In this document: positions 1-8,155 of the stretch, piece by piece
Layout of the letters: every line of letters starts with the position of its first letter
Numbering within the stretch: position 1 is the stretch's first letter
Origin: DATEMK01 sp039914625
GTDB taxonomy: Bacteria > Bacteroidota > Bacteroidia > AKYH767-A > OLB10
Reading direction: 5' to 3'
Length of the DNA: 21,112 bases
Assembly (NCBI GenBank): GCA_039914625.1
Contig: JBDSOU010000203.1
Coordinates: 1-21,112, forward strand
Program-made: the position numbers and the translations under genes
Notes under the pieces: model-generated
What the model saw: the letters and a program-made list of their open reading frames with translations, nothing else
The model's database searches: none
Told to the model about the DNA's origin: nothing

Positions 1-978
1 GAAACAGAAAGCATTTTTGTGCGCGATGCTGAAGTCATCCGCCATCACATGTACGAAAAGGAAAAGTTTATTCAAATCCTGCGCAAAAGAAAAATCCCTG
101 AAAACATCATTGATGCTTCCACGGCTGTCCTCGGTGAAACGTTCATTTACAGGCAGCTTGAAACAGCCGTTGAGAATTTCGGCAAAACCATTCCTGCTGA
201 AGGCGAAGAGCACACGCACCTGCTGCTGGTGCTTTGGAGCGCTGATGTATATCATGAAATTAATTTTTCTTACGACACCAATATATCGGAACGGGTCATT
301 TTCCCGGTTACTTCCGCTGAAAGCAATGGAATAGAGGATGCACGCTTCGTCCGCTTTACGGATGATGATGGCACTGTTATTTTTTATGCCACTTACACCG
401 CTTATAACGGACGCGAGATTTCACCGAAGATACTGGAGACAAAAGATTTTTATCATTTCACATTTAAGCCGTTATATGGGGCGGGTGCACTCAATAAAAA
501 CCTTGCGCTCTTTCCGCGAAAGATTAACGGCAAGTATGTGATGCTTTCGCGTGTGGACGGCTTCAGCAATTATATCATGTTTTCTGATGAGCTGAACATC
601 TGGGAAAAACCCATTCCAATACAGGAGCCTAAATTTTCATGGGAATTTGTACAGATCGGTAACTGCGGCTCGCCCCTCGAAACAGAGCATGGCTGGCTGG
701 TAATCACTCATGGCGTAGGTCCTGTACGGAAATATTCTCTTGGCGCAACGCTTCTTGACCTGAATGATCCCACGCGCGTAATCGGGCGGCTGAGCGAACC
801 GCTGCTTTCGCCTAATGAAGAGGAGCGGGAAGGGTATGTGCCAAACGTGCTTTATACCTGCGGAAGCATTCTCCACAACGGTTCCCTTGTGCTTCCTTAC
901 GGAGAATCGGATTCCAGGACCGGTTTTGTTACAGTTGATCTGAAAGAATTACTGGATAAGATCAGGAATGGGAATTAA
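1..978 (+). CDS. GH130 family glycoside phosphorylase/hydrolase, 5'-truncated
   Basis: The reading frame is open to the left edge, so the N-terminus lies outside the window; 325 residues remain. The fold signature of family GH130 (beta-mannoside phosphorylases and related mannosidases, five-bladed beta-propeller) is visible. The GIEDAR motif, whose Asp (fragment residue 113) corresponds to the catalytic acid in characterised members, is followed by DGT-strand repeats, a segment with KNLALFPRKING, and the CGSPLETEHGWLVITHG stretch near the phosphate or substrate site. The residues before the propeller suggest a longer GH130 variant with an N-terminal extension. Family knowledge suggests action on beta-linked mannose or related glycans, but the exact bond and whether the enzyme uses phosphate or water cannot be told from sequence. 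It faces a GT4 gene tail-to-tail, 33 bp away. No signal peptide can be judged because the start is missing. Confidence 0.88.
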   Translation, partial: ETESIFVRDAEVIRHHMYEKEKFIQILRKRKIPENIIDASTAVLGETFIYRQLETAVENFGKTIPAEGEEHTHLLLVLWSADVYHEINFSYDTNISERVIFPVTSAESNGIEDARFVRFTDDDGTVIFYATYTAYNGREISPKILETKDFYHFTFKPLYGAGALNKNLALFPRKINGKYVMLSRVDGFSNYIMFSDELNIWEKPIPIQEPKFSWEFVQIGNCGSPLETEHGWLVITHGVGPVRKYSLGATLLDLNDPTRVIGRLSEPLLSPNEEEREGYVPNVLYTCGSILHNGSLVLPYGESDSRTGFVTVDLKELLDKIRNGN

Positions 979-981
979 TGC

Positions 982-998
982 TCTCTCCTTTGGAGAGA
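982..998. terminator. Small hairpin between convergent genes
   Basis: A 7-bp perfect stem (TCTCTCC with GGAGAGA) with a 3-nt loop lies in the 33-bp gap between two convergent genes. No T-tract follows on either strand, so it is at best a weak or factor-assisted terminator. Confidence 0.3.
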
Positions 999-1011
999 AA
1001 AGATTGAGGTA

Positions 1012-3258
1012 TTATTTCAAAATTAGTTCACCCGCTGTATCTCCATCTTTCAATTCACCGCTATCTGTAATGCTGCGTGTGGTATAATGCGAAATGAAAA
1101 GTGCGAGGGTGCTCTCCGCGCCCTGGTTTTTGTTGATGCCATAATCCTCCAGCCCGTCACATCCTCCCTGCGAATGGGAATCATACAACGAAATGCCGAG
1201 ATCGTTTTCGGAAAAGAACCAGCGGTAGCAGCGCATCATGCATTCACGGTAATGCACCTTGCCCGTATGTTGAAACGCGCTTTTGAATAACAGCACCATG
1301 GACATGGCGTCTATAGCCTGCTGCGGGTAAACAGCTTTGCTGCTGTTTTTATAATACCAGCCGGAACTTCCGACCAGCGAAAGGTATCCTTTGCTCATCA
1401 TAATGCGCTCAAGAAAGTCAGTACTTTCACATGCGACTGTAGCCGCTTCTTCATCGCCTGTAACTGAATAGGCATGAAATAATGCGAGCGGCAGTATTCC
1501 GTTATCATACGTGAGTGTATCAGCAAACCAGTTCCAAGATCCGTTGTTATGGCGGTTGTATTGTTCAATCATGTTGCGCGAAAGCGAATGGAGAATCTTA
1601 TGTGCTTCGCTGTGAAACGGATATTTTTCGAGGAAATGCTGCAGCCCGATGATGGTATCAGCCATGCCGCGGATGTGCTTTAAGTTGGCGGCATGATGCA
1701 GGGCGCGGATAAATATTTCTTCAGCCGGCTGCTGCAAGGAAGGAAATGACCCGGAAGAGATTAACATGCCGAGAGCCCACATAGTGCGCCCGTAAGCATC
1801 TTCTGAACATTCGTCATCAAGAAACCTGCGGTCGAAAGAAAGGAAATTATGAAACCATCCTTCGCGCTGCTGCATGAACTGGATAAAAGATAAATACACA
1901 TCAGCGAGACCGGCAGTCTGGCTTTCATAACCCTGCTGCGCGGCAAGAGTCATTGCCATCAGCGCGCGCGAGTTATCATCAAGGCAGTAGCCCTCATGAT
2001 AATTCGGCAAACCGAATACGGCATGTTGATAGATGCCCAGTGTATCTGTGAGCTTAATAATATGCTTAAGCCCAGGTTCGATAAATGCTGATGCTGGCGC
2101 GGAAACCAGATTTTTTTCAAGAATGATTTCTATAAGCTTTTTATAACGCCTGCCCGCATTTTTCCAGCGCAGGTGATGTGCATAGCTAAGAGCGTTTGTG
2201 CGCAGCAGCCCTGCAGTTACAGGGTCACCGAGAAGCGTGATGAGCATTTCGGAAAGCTGATCGTGATTCCTGAAATTAAAAAGCCAGCCGCGGTTATCAG
2301 CAAGCAGCTCCTGTGCATGCCAGTAAGGAGTGGAAAGGACTGCCGCCCCTGCCCCGATAGCATACGAAAGCGTGCCACTTGTTATCTGCTCCTCGTTGTT
2401 GTAAGGAGTAATATATACGTCAACAGAATGGAGCAACTCAAATAAATTTTCTTCTGTCATAAATCCTTTTCGAAACTGGACATGATCAGAAACACCAAGC
2501 TCTTCAGCGAGCTGAATGAGAGATTCACGATAAGAATCGCCTTCTGCACGCAACACATTGGGGTGGGTATTCCCCTGAACAAGGTAAACTACCGATGGAT
2601 ATTTATCTGCCACTTTGGGCAATGCGCGGATCACGGTTTCAATGCCTTTATTCCGCCCAAGCAAACCGAAAGTCATAAGCAGCGTTTTTCCAGTAAGATC
2701 AAAAGACTTCAATACAGCTTCTTTATTGACAGGAATTTTTTGCGGAACTCCATGCTCAATGATCGAAATTTTATCAGCAGCAATCTCATAAATGTCACGC
2801 AGAAACTGGCGGGCTTTATTGGTCATCACCACAATTTTCTCTCCTTTAGCAGCCAGCGCCTGTATGATTGACTTTTGCAGAACAGAAGGCTTTTTAAGAA
2901 TGGTATGAGCTGTTACAATAAACGGAACTTTTAACCTGCTGACGAGTGAAAGAATATACATCCCGGAGTCGCCACCGAAAATCCCATATTCATGCTGAAT
3001 AATGCAAATGTCGAAATCATTTGAATTAATAAACCCGGCTGCCTTTGTATAATCTTCAGGCACATCCTGCCGGATACGAAAACTAACTTCCGCGGGATAT
3101 TCAAGATCATCACCTTTTTGGACAGCAATGACACTTATTTTGGTGTTTGAACTGTTATTATCGGGAAGATGAACCTTAATGGAGTTCAGAAGATTCTCGG
3201 TAAACGTGGCAATACCACACTCTTCAGGCCTGTATGTACTAATAAAAGCGATTTTCAT
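1012..3258 (-). CDS. GT4-type glycosyltransferase with C-terminal helical (toroid-like) domain
   Basis: This is a 748-residue protein in two parts. Residues ~1-380 are a GT-B glycosyltransferase of the GT4 kind: an N-terminal MKIAFISTYRPEECGIATFTE strand-loop, the FGLLGRNKGIETVI segment that opens the second Rossmann lobe, and a nucleotide-sugar region with NNEEQITSGTLSYAIGAGA and LSTPYWHAQELL. Residues ~390-748 are mostly amphipathic helices, with conserved-looking GYCLDDNSRALMAM, WWF/WNWFADTLTYDNGILPLAL and GLEDYGINKNQGAEST stretches, suggesting an alpha/alpha-toroid like those of glycosidases and epimerases. No signal peptide or membrane segment is seen, so it is probably cytoplasmic. The convergent GH130 gene suggests a shared role in making or recycling a mannose-containing glycan (inference). 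The acceptor sugar is unknown. Confidence 0.82.
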   Translation of the reverse strand: MKIAFISTYRPEECGIATFTENLLNSIKVHLPDNNSSNTKISVIAVQKGDDLEYPAEVSFRIRQDVPEDYTKAAGFINSNDFDICIIQHEYGIFGGDSGMYILSLVSRLKVPFIVTAHTILKKPSVLQKSIIQALAAKGEKIVVMTNKARQFLRDIYEIAADKISIIEHGVPQKIPVNKEAVLKSFDLTGKTLLMTFGLLGRNKGIETVIRALPKVADKYPSVVYLVQGNTHPNVLRAEGDSYRESLIQLAEELGVSDHVQFRKGFMTEENLFELLHSVDVYITPYNNEEQITSGTLSYAIGAGAAVLSTPYWHAQELLADNRGWLFNFRNHDQLSEMLITLLGDPVTAGLLRTNALSYAHHLRWKNAGRRYKKLIEIILEKNLVSAPASAFIEPGLKHIIKLTDTLGIYQHAVFGLPNYHEGYCLDDNSRALMAMTLAAQQGYESQTAGLADVYLSFIQFMQQREGWFHNFLSFDRRFLDDECSEDAYGRTMWALGMLISSGSFPSLQQPAEEIFIRALHHAANLKHIRGMADTIIGLQHFLEKYPFHSEAHKILHSLSRNMIEQYNRHNNGSWNWFADTLTYDNGILPLALFHAYSVTGDEEAATVACESTDFLERIMMSKGYLSLVGSSGWYYKNSSKAVYPQQAIDAMSMVLLFKSAFQHTGKVHYRECMMRCYRWFFSENDLGISLYDSHSQGGCDGLEDYGINKNQGAESTLALFISHYTTRSITDSGELKDGDTAGELILK

Positions 3259-3462
3259 ATTTTGGAAAGGTAATAATTTTATACGGTAAATGGAATTACC
3301 TCCTGCACAAATTAAAAAAATGTGCCACTTTATAAAAGTGAATAACTGATACAGATTAATTTTTCAAGCTGTTATTTCAGTTGCAGATACATCCTATCCA
3401 TGTATTCACGCAGATGTTTTAATGGTTTCGCTGCATTAATTTGTTATACCATTACATCAAAT

Positions 3463-3581
3463 TAGTCCAAACCTAAAAACGGTATAATGCCGACAGAGTA
3501 GCTGTTTAGTCCAATCTCATTGGACTATTACAGATACCGTATCGGTATTAAAATGTAATTTTGCTTCATTTCCGACAGAGT
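3463..3581. promoter_or_regulatory. Duplicated three-motif block, possible operator region
   Basis: TAGTCCAA occurs at 3463-3470 and 3507-3514, and inverted at 3520-3527. CGGTAT occurs at 3480-3485 and 3543-3548, and inverted (ATACCG) at 3534-3539. CCGACAGAGT occurs at 3490-3499 and 3572-3581. The order A-B-C is therefore present twice, with wider spacing in the second set. In the second set the A motif forms a 9-bp perfect stem with a 3-nt loop (3507-3527) and the B motif a 6-bp stem with a 3-nt loop (3534-3548). This is compatible with regulator binding sites or with structured leader RNA; the identity of any regulator is unknown. Confidence 0.45.
3556..3563 (+). promoter_or_regulatory. Putative -7 box for the DUF1456 gene
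   Basis: TAATTTTG matches the Bacteroidota -7 consensus TAnnTTTG, 44 bp upstream of the ATG and just after the duplicated motif block. No TTG at the usual -33 spacing was found. Confidence 0.4.
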
Positions 3582-3607
3582 TTCAAGAATGATAACTAAA
3601 CTTCCCA

Positions 3608-3832
3608 ATGAGCAACAATGACATCATGAAAAAACTTCGCGTGGCATTACATCTGCGCGATGAAGATATTATCCATATTCTGAAATTGGTTGATTTTAAT
3701 ATTACAAAAACCGAGCTAAGCGCATTCTTCAGAAGCGAGGATCATCCTAACTTTAAGCCCTGCGGTGACCAGGTGCTTCGTAATTTTTTAAACGGTTTGG
3801 TAATTTATAAAAGAGGCGTAAAAGAAAAATAG
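3608..3832 (+). CDS. DUF1456 family protein, single-repeat form
   Basis: The 74-residue protein starts MSNNDIMKKLRVALHLRDED and ends in FLNGLVIYKRGVKEK. That pattern (NNDI..., LRDEDI..IL, FFR..DHPNFKPCGDQVL..FLNGL) is the YehS/DUF1456 repeat. E. coli YehS and many relatives have two such repeats in about 150 residues; here only one is present and no second repeat follows in any frame before the next gene, 18 bp away. Function is unknown for the family. An in-frame ATG at 3626 would drop the first six residues, but those match the family, so 3608 is preferred. It converges with the ABC transporter gene. Confidence 0.8.
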   Translation: MSNNDIMKKLRVALHLRDEDIIHILKLVDFNITKTELSAFFRSEDHPNFKPCGDQVLRNFLNGLVIYKRGVKEK

Positions 3833-3846
3833 CTTCTTTTTTGTTC
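3820..3846 (+). terminator. Weak AT-rich terminator hairpin
   Basis: AAAAGAA at 3820-3826 can pair with TTCTTTT at 3834-3840 around a 7-nt loop, followed by two further T residues. It spans the stop codon of the DUF1456 gene and sits in an 18-bp convergent gap. The stem is only A/T rich, so stability is doubtful. Confidence 0.25.
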
Positions 3847-3850
3847 CACC

Positions 3851-5752
3851 TTATTCTTCAGTAAGTATTTCCGCACCGCTACCGAACTCAAACTGCATTT
3901 CATTCAGCTTACGGTAAAGCCCGTTGTGGCTCATTAACTCTGCATGAGTGCCGCTTTCACTTACTATTCCGTGGTCAATCAATATTATCTTATCTGCATT
4001 GCGAATGGTAGAAAGCCTGTGGGCGATGACAAAAGAAGTGCGTCCTTTCATCAGGTTATCCAGCGCTTCCTGCACTAACTGTTCGCTTTCGCTGTCGAGC
4101 GAAGAAGTGGCTTCATCCAAAATCAAAATAGCAGGGTCTTTTAAAATAGCACGGGCAATGGCAATGCGCTGCCGCTGACCACCGCTCAGCTTGATGCCGC
4201 GTTCACCCACGATGGTTTCATACTTTTCCGGGAAACGTTCCACGAACTCATGCGCATTTGCCTTTTTTGAAGCAGTACTAATTTCTTCGTCAGTGGCGTC
4301 CGGTTTTCCGTAAGCAATATTTTCCTTAATGCTTCCGCCAAATAAAATTACATCCTGTGGTACCAGCGCCATCTGCGCCCGCAATTGTGAAAGAGGGAAT
4401 TCGCCTGCATTGCGTTCATCAAAAAACAACATGCCGCTGTCCAGCTCATAAAATTTCAGCAGCAGCCAGGCGATGGTGCTTTTGCCTGCTCCGCTCGGTC
4501 CTACAATAGCAATCTGCTCACCGTTATTAGCCGTGAGCGACACATCTTTTAAAACAGGAACGTCTTTGCGGCCGGGATAGCTGAATGCCACGTGATCAAA
4601 ACGGACGCATCCTTTCAGCCTGTATTCCGGTGTAACAATGGCAGGTTTTAATTCAACAGCTTCGCCTTCGCTGCGAAGAATTTCACGGATGCTTTGTGTA
4701 GCTCCCAATATTTTTTGCATCTGGCTGAACATATCCGCGAAGCCCGCAAAGGTACCGCCAACAAACATTGAGAAAATAACAAACATGGTTAAGGAACCGA
4801 TCGTTAGTTCTCCTTGTTGAATCATGCCAGCCCCGAACCACATCACAAATGCTATAGTTCCGAATACACTGAAAATCATAAACGAAACAAATGCACCGCG
4901 GTACCTTGCATTGGAAATTGCCGTATTCACCACGGCATAAATGCTTTTCACATAACGGCTGATTTCATAAAACTCGCTCGTAAATGCTTTCACAATCGAA
5001 ATACCCTGGAACGTCTCCTGCACGATTGTGCCGCTGTCGGCAAGCTGATCCTGGGCTGTGCGCGCCATTTTACGGATGCGCAGGCCGAATACCACTGCCA
5101 GTATCGCAATAACAGGAACCACGCTCAGCATAACAAGCGCCAGCTTGGTGCTGATCCAGAAAATAAATCCCAGCCCGATCACCAATGTAAAAATACCGCG
5201 CAGAAACTCAGCCAGTGTAAACGAAACAGCATCCTGAATCTGAGACAGATCGGAGGAAATGCGGTTGCTCAGTTCCCCTACCCTTTTCTCTGTAAAGAAG
5301 CTCATGGGCATGCTCAATAGTTTACTATAAACATCTTTGCGCATATCAGCAAGGCTTTTTTCGCCTACTTCAGTCAGCAGATATACACGCATAAAAGAGA
5401 AAAAGGTCTGCACGGTGAGCTGCAGGAAAATGAGCAACAGCGTAATGTTTAAGCTCCAGTGTATATCCTTTAACCCGAAACCGGGCATCCCTCCCATATT
5501 GGCTGCTACACCGGGCAGCGCTGTCCCCGCTGAAGCGGCATCAATCATTTTACCGAGAAAGAAAGGGAATAAACTTGTGGTAAAAGCAGAAATGGCAATG
5601 AACACCAGGCTCAGTATAAATTTACCCCTGTACGGTTTTAAATATGTGAAAAGAATAAGCGCCTGCTGTAAGCTCTCCTTCGATATTTTTACTTTCGGTG
5701 ATTCTACTTTTCGCTTTCCGTTGCTGCTGTAATTGCTTCTTCCGCCTGACAT
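3851..5752 (-). CDS. ABC half-transporter exporter (MsbA/LmrA-like)
   Basis: The 633-residue protein has a type IV ABC exporter layout: an N-terminal cytosolic tail, a six-helix transmembrane domain at ~35-330, and a C-terminal nucleotide-binding domain at ~375-615. Visible motifs are Walker A GPSGAGKS (Lys ~424), Q-loop VPQDVILFGGSI, signature LSGGQRQRIAIARA (~522), Walker B ILILDEATSSLDSES (~545), and the H-loop in IAHRLSTIRNADKI. All catalytic elements are present, so it should act as a homodimeric, or possibly heterodimeric, ATP-driven exporter in the inner membrane. The substrate (lipid, peptide or drug) cannot be inferred, and there is no neighbouring accessory gene to guide it. The insert near residues 75-95 (Gly/Ala/Met-rich) is in the first periplasmic loop. 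Confidence 0.92.
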   Translation of the reverse strand: MSGGRSNYSSNGKRKVESPKVKISKESLQQALILFTYLKPYRGKFILSLVFIAISAFTTSLFPFFLGKMIDAASAGTALPGVAANMGGMPGFGLKDIHWSLNITLLLIFLQLTVQTFFSFMRVYLLTEVGEKSLADMRKDVYSKLLSMPMSFFTEKRVGELSNRISSDLSQIQDAVSFTLAEFLRGIFTLVIGLGFIFWISTKLALVMLSVVPVIAILAVVFGLRIRKMARTAQDQLADSGTIVQETFQGISIVKAFTSEFYEISRYVKSIYAVVNTAISNARYRGAFVSFMIFSVFGTIAFVMWFGAGMIQQGELTIGSLTMFVIFSMFVGGTFAGFADMFSQMQKILGATQSIREILRSEGEAVELKPAIVTPEYRLKGCVRFDHVAFSYPGRKDVPVLKDVSLTANNGEQIAIVGPSGAGKSTIAWLLLKFYELDSGMLFFDERNAGEFPLSQLRAQMALVPQDVILFGGSIKENIAYGKPDATDEEISTASKKANAHEFVERFPEKYETIVGERGIKLSGGQRQRIAIARAILKDPAILILDEATSSLDSESEQLVQEALDNLMKGRTSFVIAHRLSTIRNADKIILIDHGIVSESGTHAELMSHNGLYRKLNEMQFEFGSGAEILTEE

Positions 5753-5772
5753 TTTAAATTTTTTTAAGGATA

Positions 5773-5780
5773 CAAAATTA
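5773..5780 (-). promoter_or_regulatory. Putative -7 box for the ABC exporter
   Basis: On the minus strand the sequence reads TAATTTTG, a match to TAnnTTTG, 21 bp upstream of the start codon. No clear -33 TTG. Confidence 0.4.
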
Positions 5781-5967
5781 ACTTTTTAAAGTAGCAGAAA
5801 GATTACGTTGAAAATAGTAAAAATAGATATAGGTTATTAATTCAACCAGGAACAAATTAATCCTGAGAATATTTGTCTGTGTCATTCAATGCTTCATTAA
5901 TGCATCCTATTGTTTAACTACAAAATTTTTAATTATTGCAAATTAGTTTCTTAGCTTCTTAAACCTG

Positions 5968-5975
5968 TAATTTTG
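5968..5975 (+). promoter_or_regulatory. Putative -7 box for htpG
   Basis: TAATTTTG matches the Bacteroidota -7 consensus and lies 75 bp upstream of the htpG ATG, predicting a leader of roughly 65-70 nt. The remainder of the 298-bp divergent region shows no reading frame or other element I can support. Confidence 0.4.
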
Positions 5976-6050
5976 GCACTCATTTGCCGGTGGCACAATC
6001 ATTGAAAGCGTTTTAAATTCAACCGAAATCAAAAACACAAAATAAATAAT

Positions 6051-7865
6051 ATGAGCAACGGAAAAATCAATGTCCACACAGAGAACATTTTCCCTATTAT
6101 TAAAAAATTTCTTTATTCAGACCATGAAATCTTCCTACGCGAGCTGGTATCGAATGCAGTTGATGCAACACAAAAGCTGAAAACGCTTACCACAAGCGGT
6201 GAAAACAAATCTGAACAGGGAGATTTGACAATTGAAGTGAACGTTGATAAAGATGCCAGAACAATTACCATCAGCGATCACGGAGTGGGCATGACACAGG
6301 AAGAAGTTGAAAAATATATTAACCAGATTGCGTTCAGCGGTGCTGAAGAGTTTGTAAATAAATACAAAGAAGAAAGCACAGCTAATCCGCTTATCGGTCA
6401 TTTCGGGCTGGGTTTTTATTCTTCTTTCATGGTGTCTGATAAAGTGGAGCTGGTTACAAAATCTTTTAAAGAAAATGGTTCAGCAGTTAAATGGGAATGT
6501 GATGGCAGCCCTGAGTACATTATCACGGAAGCTGATAAAAAAGAACGCGGCACGGATGTCACCTTGCATGTAAATGAGGAATCACAGGAATTTCTTGAAA
6601 TTCCCCGAATAGAAACATTGCTCAATAAATATTGCAAGTTTCTTCCCGTTTCTATCCGGTTCAATGGTAAAACTATTAACAATACTGAGCCGGCATGGAC
6701 CAAGAAACCTGTTGATTTAACGGATGCTGATTACAAAAGCTTTTACAAAGAACTGTACCCTTTTTCTGAAGAACCTTTGTTTCATATTCATCTCAATGTG
6801 GATTATCCTTTCCATCTCACGGGCATTTTGTATTTCCCGAAAATGAAAAAGCAGCTCGATATTCAGAAAAACAAAATCCAGCTTTATAGTAACCAGGTTT
6901 TTGTTACCGATTCGGTAGAAGGAATTGTTCCCGAGTTTTTGATGCTCATGCATGGTGTTATTGATTCACCTGATATACCGCTGAATGTTTCCAGGAGCTA
7001 TTTACAAAGCGATGCAAGTGTAAAAAAAATCAGCAATCACATTACTAAAAAAGTTGCCGACAAGCTTTCGGATTTATTTAAAAATAACCGTACTGATTTT
7101 GAAAATAAATGGGACGACATAGGCATGTTCATCAAATACGGAATTCTTACGGATGAAAAATTTTACGACCGGGCAAAAAGTTTTTTCCTGTTTAAGAATA
7201 CCGATGGAAAATATTTCACTATTGATGAATACAAAGTGCTTATAGAATTAAACCAAACAGATAAAAACAAAAAAACGGTATATATATATGCGAGCAATCC
7301 TGTTGAACAACATGCTTTCATTGCTGCTGCCAGGGATCGGGGTTACGATGTGCTGCTAATGGAAGGTCCTATAGATACTCATATTATAAATTATCTTGAA
7401 CAGAAATTAGAAAATTCTATGTTCGTACGCACTGATGCTTCTACTACTGATAAACTGGTTGAAAAAGAAAACGTACTTTCTTCAGGGTTAAATGATGAAC
7501 AGAAAAAACTGATTGAACCTGTGCTTGAAAAGTTAGTGAATAAAGAACAATTTCATATTGAGTATGAAAACCTGCGTCCTGAAGATCAGCCTGTGCTGAT
7601 CACGCGTCCTGAATTTATGCGAAGAATGAAAGACATGAGCGCTACAGGTGGAGGTTATGAATTTATGGGAACTATGCCCGAGCATTACAACCTTATAATA
7701 AATACCAACCATCCGCTTTTTATAAAAGTGCTTCTTCAACCCGATGTAACAGTACAGCAGCAGCTTCTGAAGCAGGTTGTTGATCTTGCCCTGCTTGCAC
7801 AAAGTATGCTCAAAGGACAGGAACTCACTGATTTTATCAACAGGAGCATTGGAATGATTAAGTGA
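6051..7865 (+). CDS. htpG: Molecular chaperone HtpG (Hsp90)
   Basis: The 604-residue protein is full length for bacterial Hsp90. The N-terminal GHKL ATPase domain shows ELVSNAVDATQKL (Glu31, Asn35, Asp38), the DHGVGM loop (Asp76), and the lid and glycine region GHFGLGFYSSFMV (~116-128). The middle domain contains the LDIQKNKIQLYSNQVFVTD and SYLQSDASVKKI stretches typical of Hsp90, with the catalytic-loop Arg in LNVSRSYLQ. The C-terminal dimerisation domain ends without an MEEVD tail, as in bacteria. It is an ATP-driven cytosolic chaperone that remodels client proteins, often with DnaK; dnaK is encoded 8.5 kb downstream in this window but is not co-transcribed. The ATG is followed by the canonical Bacteroidota start MSNGKINVHTENIFP. 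Confidence 0.97.
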   Translation: MSNGKINVHTENIFPIIKKFLYSDHEIFLRELVSNAVDATQKLKTLTTSGENKSEQGDLTIEVNVDKDARTITISDHGVGMTQEEVEKYINQIAFSGAEEFVNKYKEESTANPLIGHFGLGFYSSFMVSDKVELVTKSFKENGSAVKWECDGSPEYIITEADKKERGTDVTLHVNEESQEFLEIPRIETLLNKYCKFLPVSIRFNGKTINNTEPAWTKKPVDLTDADYKSFYKELYPFSEEPLFHIHLNVDYPFHLTGILYFPKMKKQLDIQKNKIQLYSNQVFVTDSVEGIVPEFLMLMHGVIDSPDIPLNVSRSYLQSDASVKKISNHITKKVADKLSDLFKNNRTDFENKWDDIGMFIKYGILTDEKFYDRAKSFFLFKNTDGKYFTIDEYKVLIELNQTDKNKKTVYIYASNPVEQHAFIAAARDRGYDVLLMEGPIDTHIINYLEQKLENSMFVRTDASTTDKLVEKENVLSSGLNDEQKKLIEPVLEKLVNKEQFHIEYENLRPEDQPVLITRPEFMRRMKDMSATGGGYEFMGTMPEHYNLIINTNHPLFIKVLLQPDVTVQQQLLKQVVDLALLAQSMLKGQELTDFINRSIGMIK

Positions 7866-7958
7866 CATCCTCTGTGTTAAATTATTACGGGAATATTATT
7901 TTTATAACTTTCCCTGGTTTTGTTGCATGAATAAAAAAACAAAAATATCAATCGATAA

Positions 7959-8096
7959 ATTTTTAAACTTCCATACAGACAAACACAAGGATTTTTAGAA
8001 TCGCTGGTAAAGAAATTAAACTGGGAAGTTAAAGTTCCGGACTACGCTCTAATAAACAGGCGCAGAAAAAAATTAAATATAAAATTAGTTAATTAA
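7959..8096 (+). pseudogene. Fragment of an IS5-family transposase gene
   Basis: In the frame with codons starting at 7959 the sequence reads LPYRQTQGFLESLVKKLNW, then EVKVPDYALINRRRKKLNIKL, ending at TAA 8094-8096. YRQTQGFl.Sl followed ~20 residues later by VPDY..l.RR.k.L is the characteristic N-terminal segment of IS5-type DDE transposases. There is no start codon: an in-frame TAA lies at 7956-7958. The DDE catalytic part is absent, because the fragment ends before it. About 45 codons remain. It sits in the 290-bp gap between htpG and the sensor kinase gene. No terminal inverted repeats or target duplications were found. It is probably the scar of an old insertion or deletion; identification rests on motif recognition only. 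Confidence 0.65.
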
Positions 8097-8141
8097 TAGT
8101 TAAAGTAAGAATCCCTTCGTTTTAATACCTTGCTCTTACCC

Positions 8142-8149
8142 TAATTTTG
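8142..8149 (+). promoter_or_regulatory. Putative -7 box for the sensor kinase operon
   Basis: TAATTTTG lies only 6 bp before the ATG of the kinase gene. If used, transcription would begin at or beside the start codon, predicting a leaderless or near-leaderless mRNA. Confidence 0.45.
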
Positions 8150-8155
8150 CAGTGA

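Larger units (their letters stand above)
3259..3607. other. 349-bp divergent intergenic region with duplicated motifs
   Basis: This region separates the minus-strand glycosyltransferase from the plus-strand DUF1456 gene. The left half (3259-3460) is AT-rich and shows nothing I can name. The right half carries three short motifs that recur in the same order twice (TAGTCCAA, CGGTAT, CCGACAGAGT) and two perfect small hairpins, described separately. No conserved reading frame was seen in it. Confidence 0.6.

Noticed and set aside
4814..5320. 168-codon plus-strand open frame inside the ABC exporter gene
   Set aside because: It lies opposite a gene with all ABC motifs; composition is Cys/His/Asn-rich, as expected of an antisense shadow frame.
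5973..5990. Sigma-54 type promoter before htpG (TGGCAC with a downstream TTGC)
   Set aside because: The spacing between the GG and GC elements is one base short of the required distance.
7890..7915. Hairpin GGGAA/TTCCC after htpG as its terminator
   Set aside because: Only five base pairs with a 16-nt loop and no clean T-tract.
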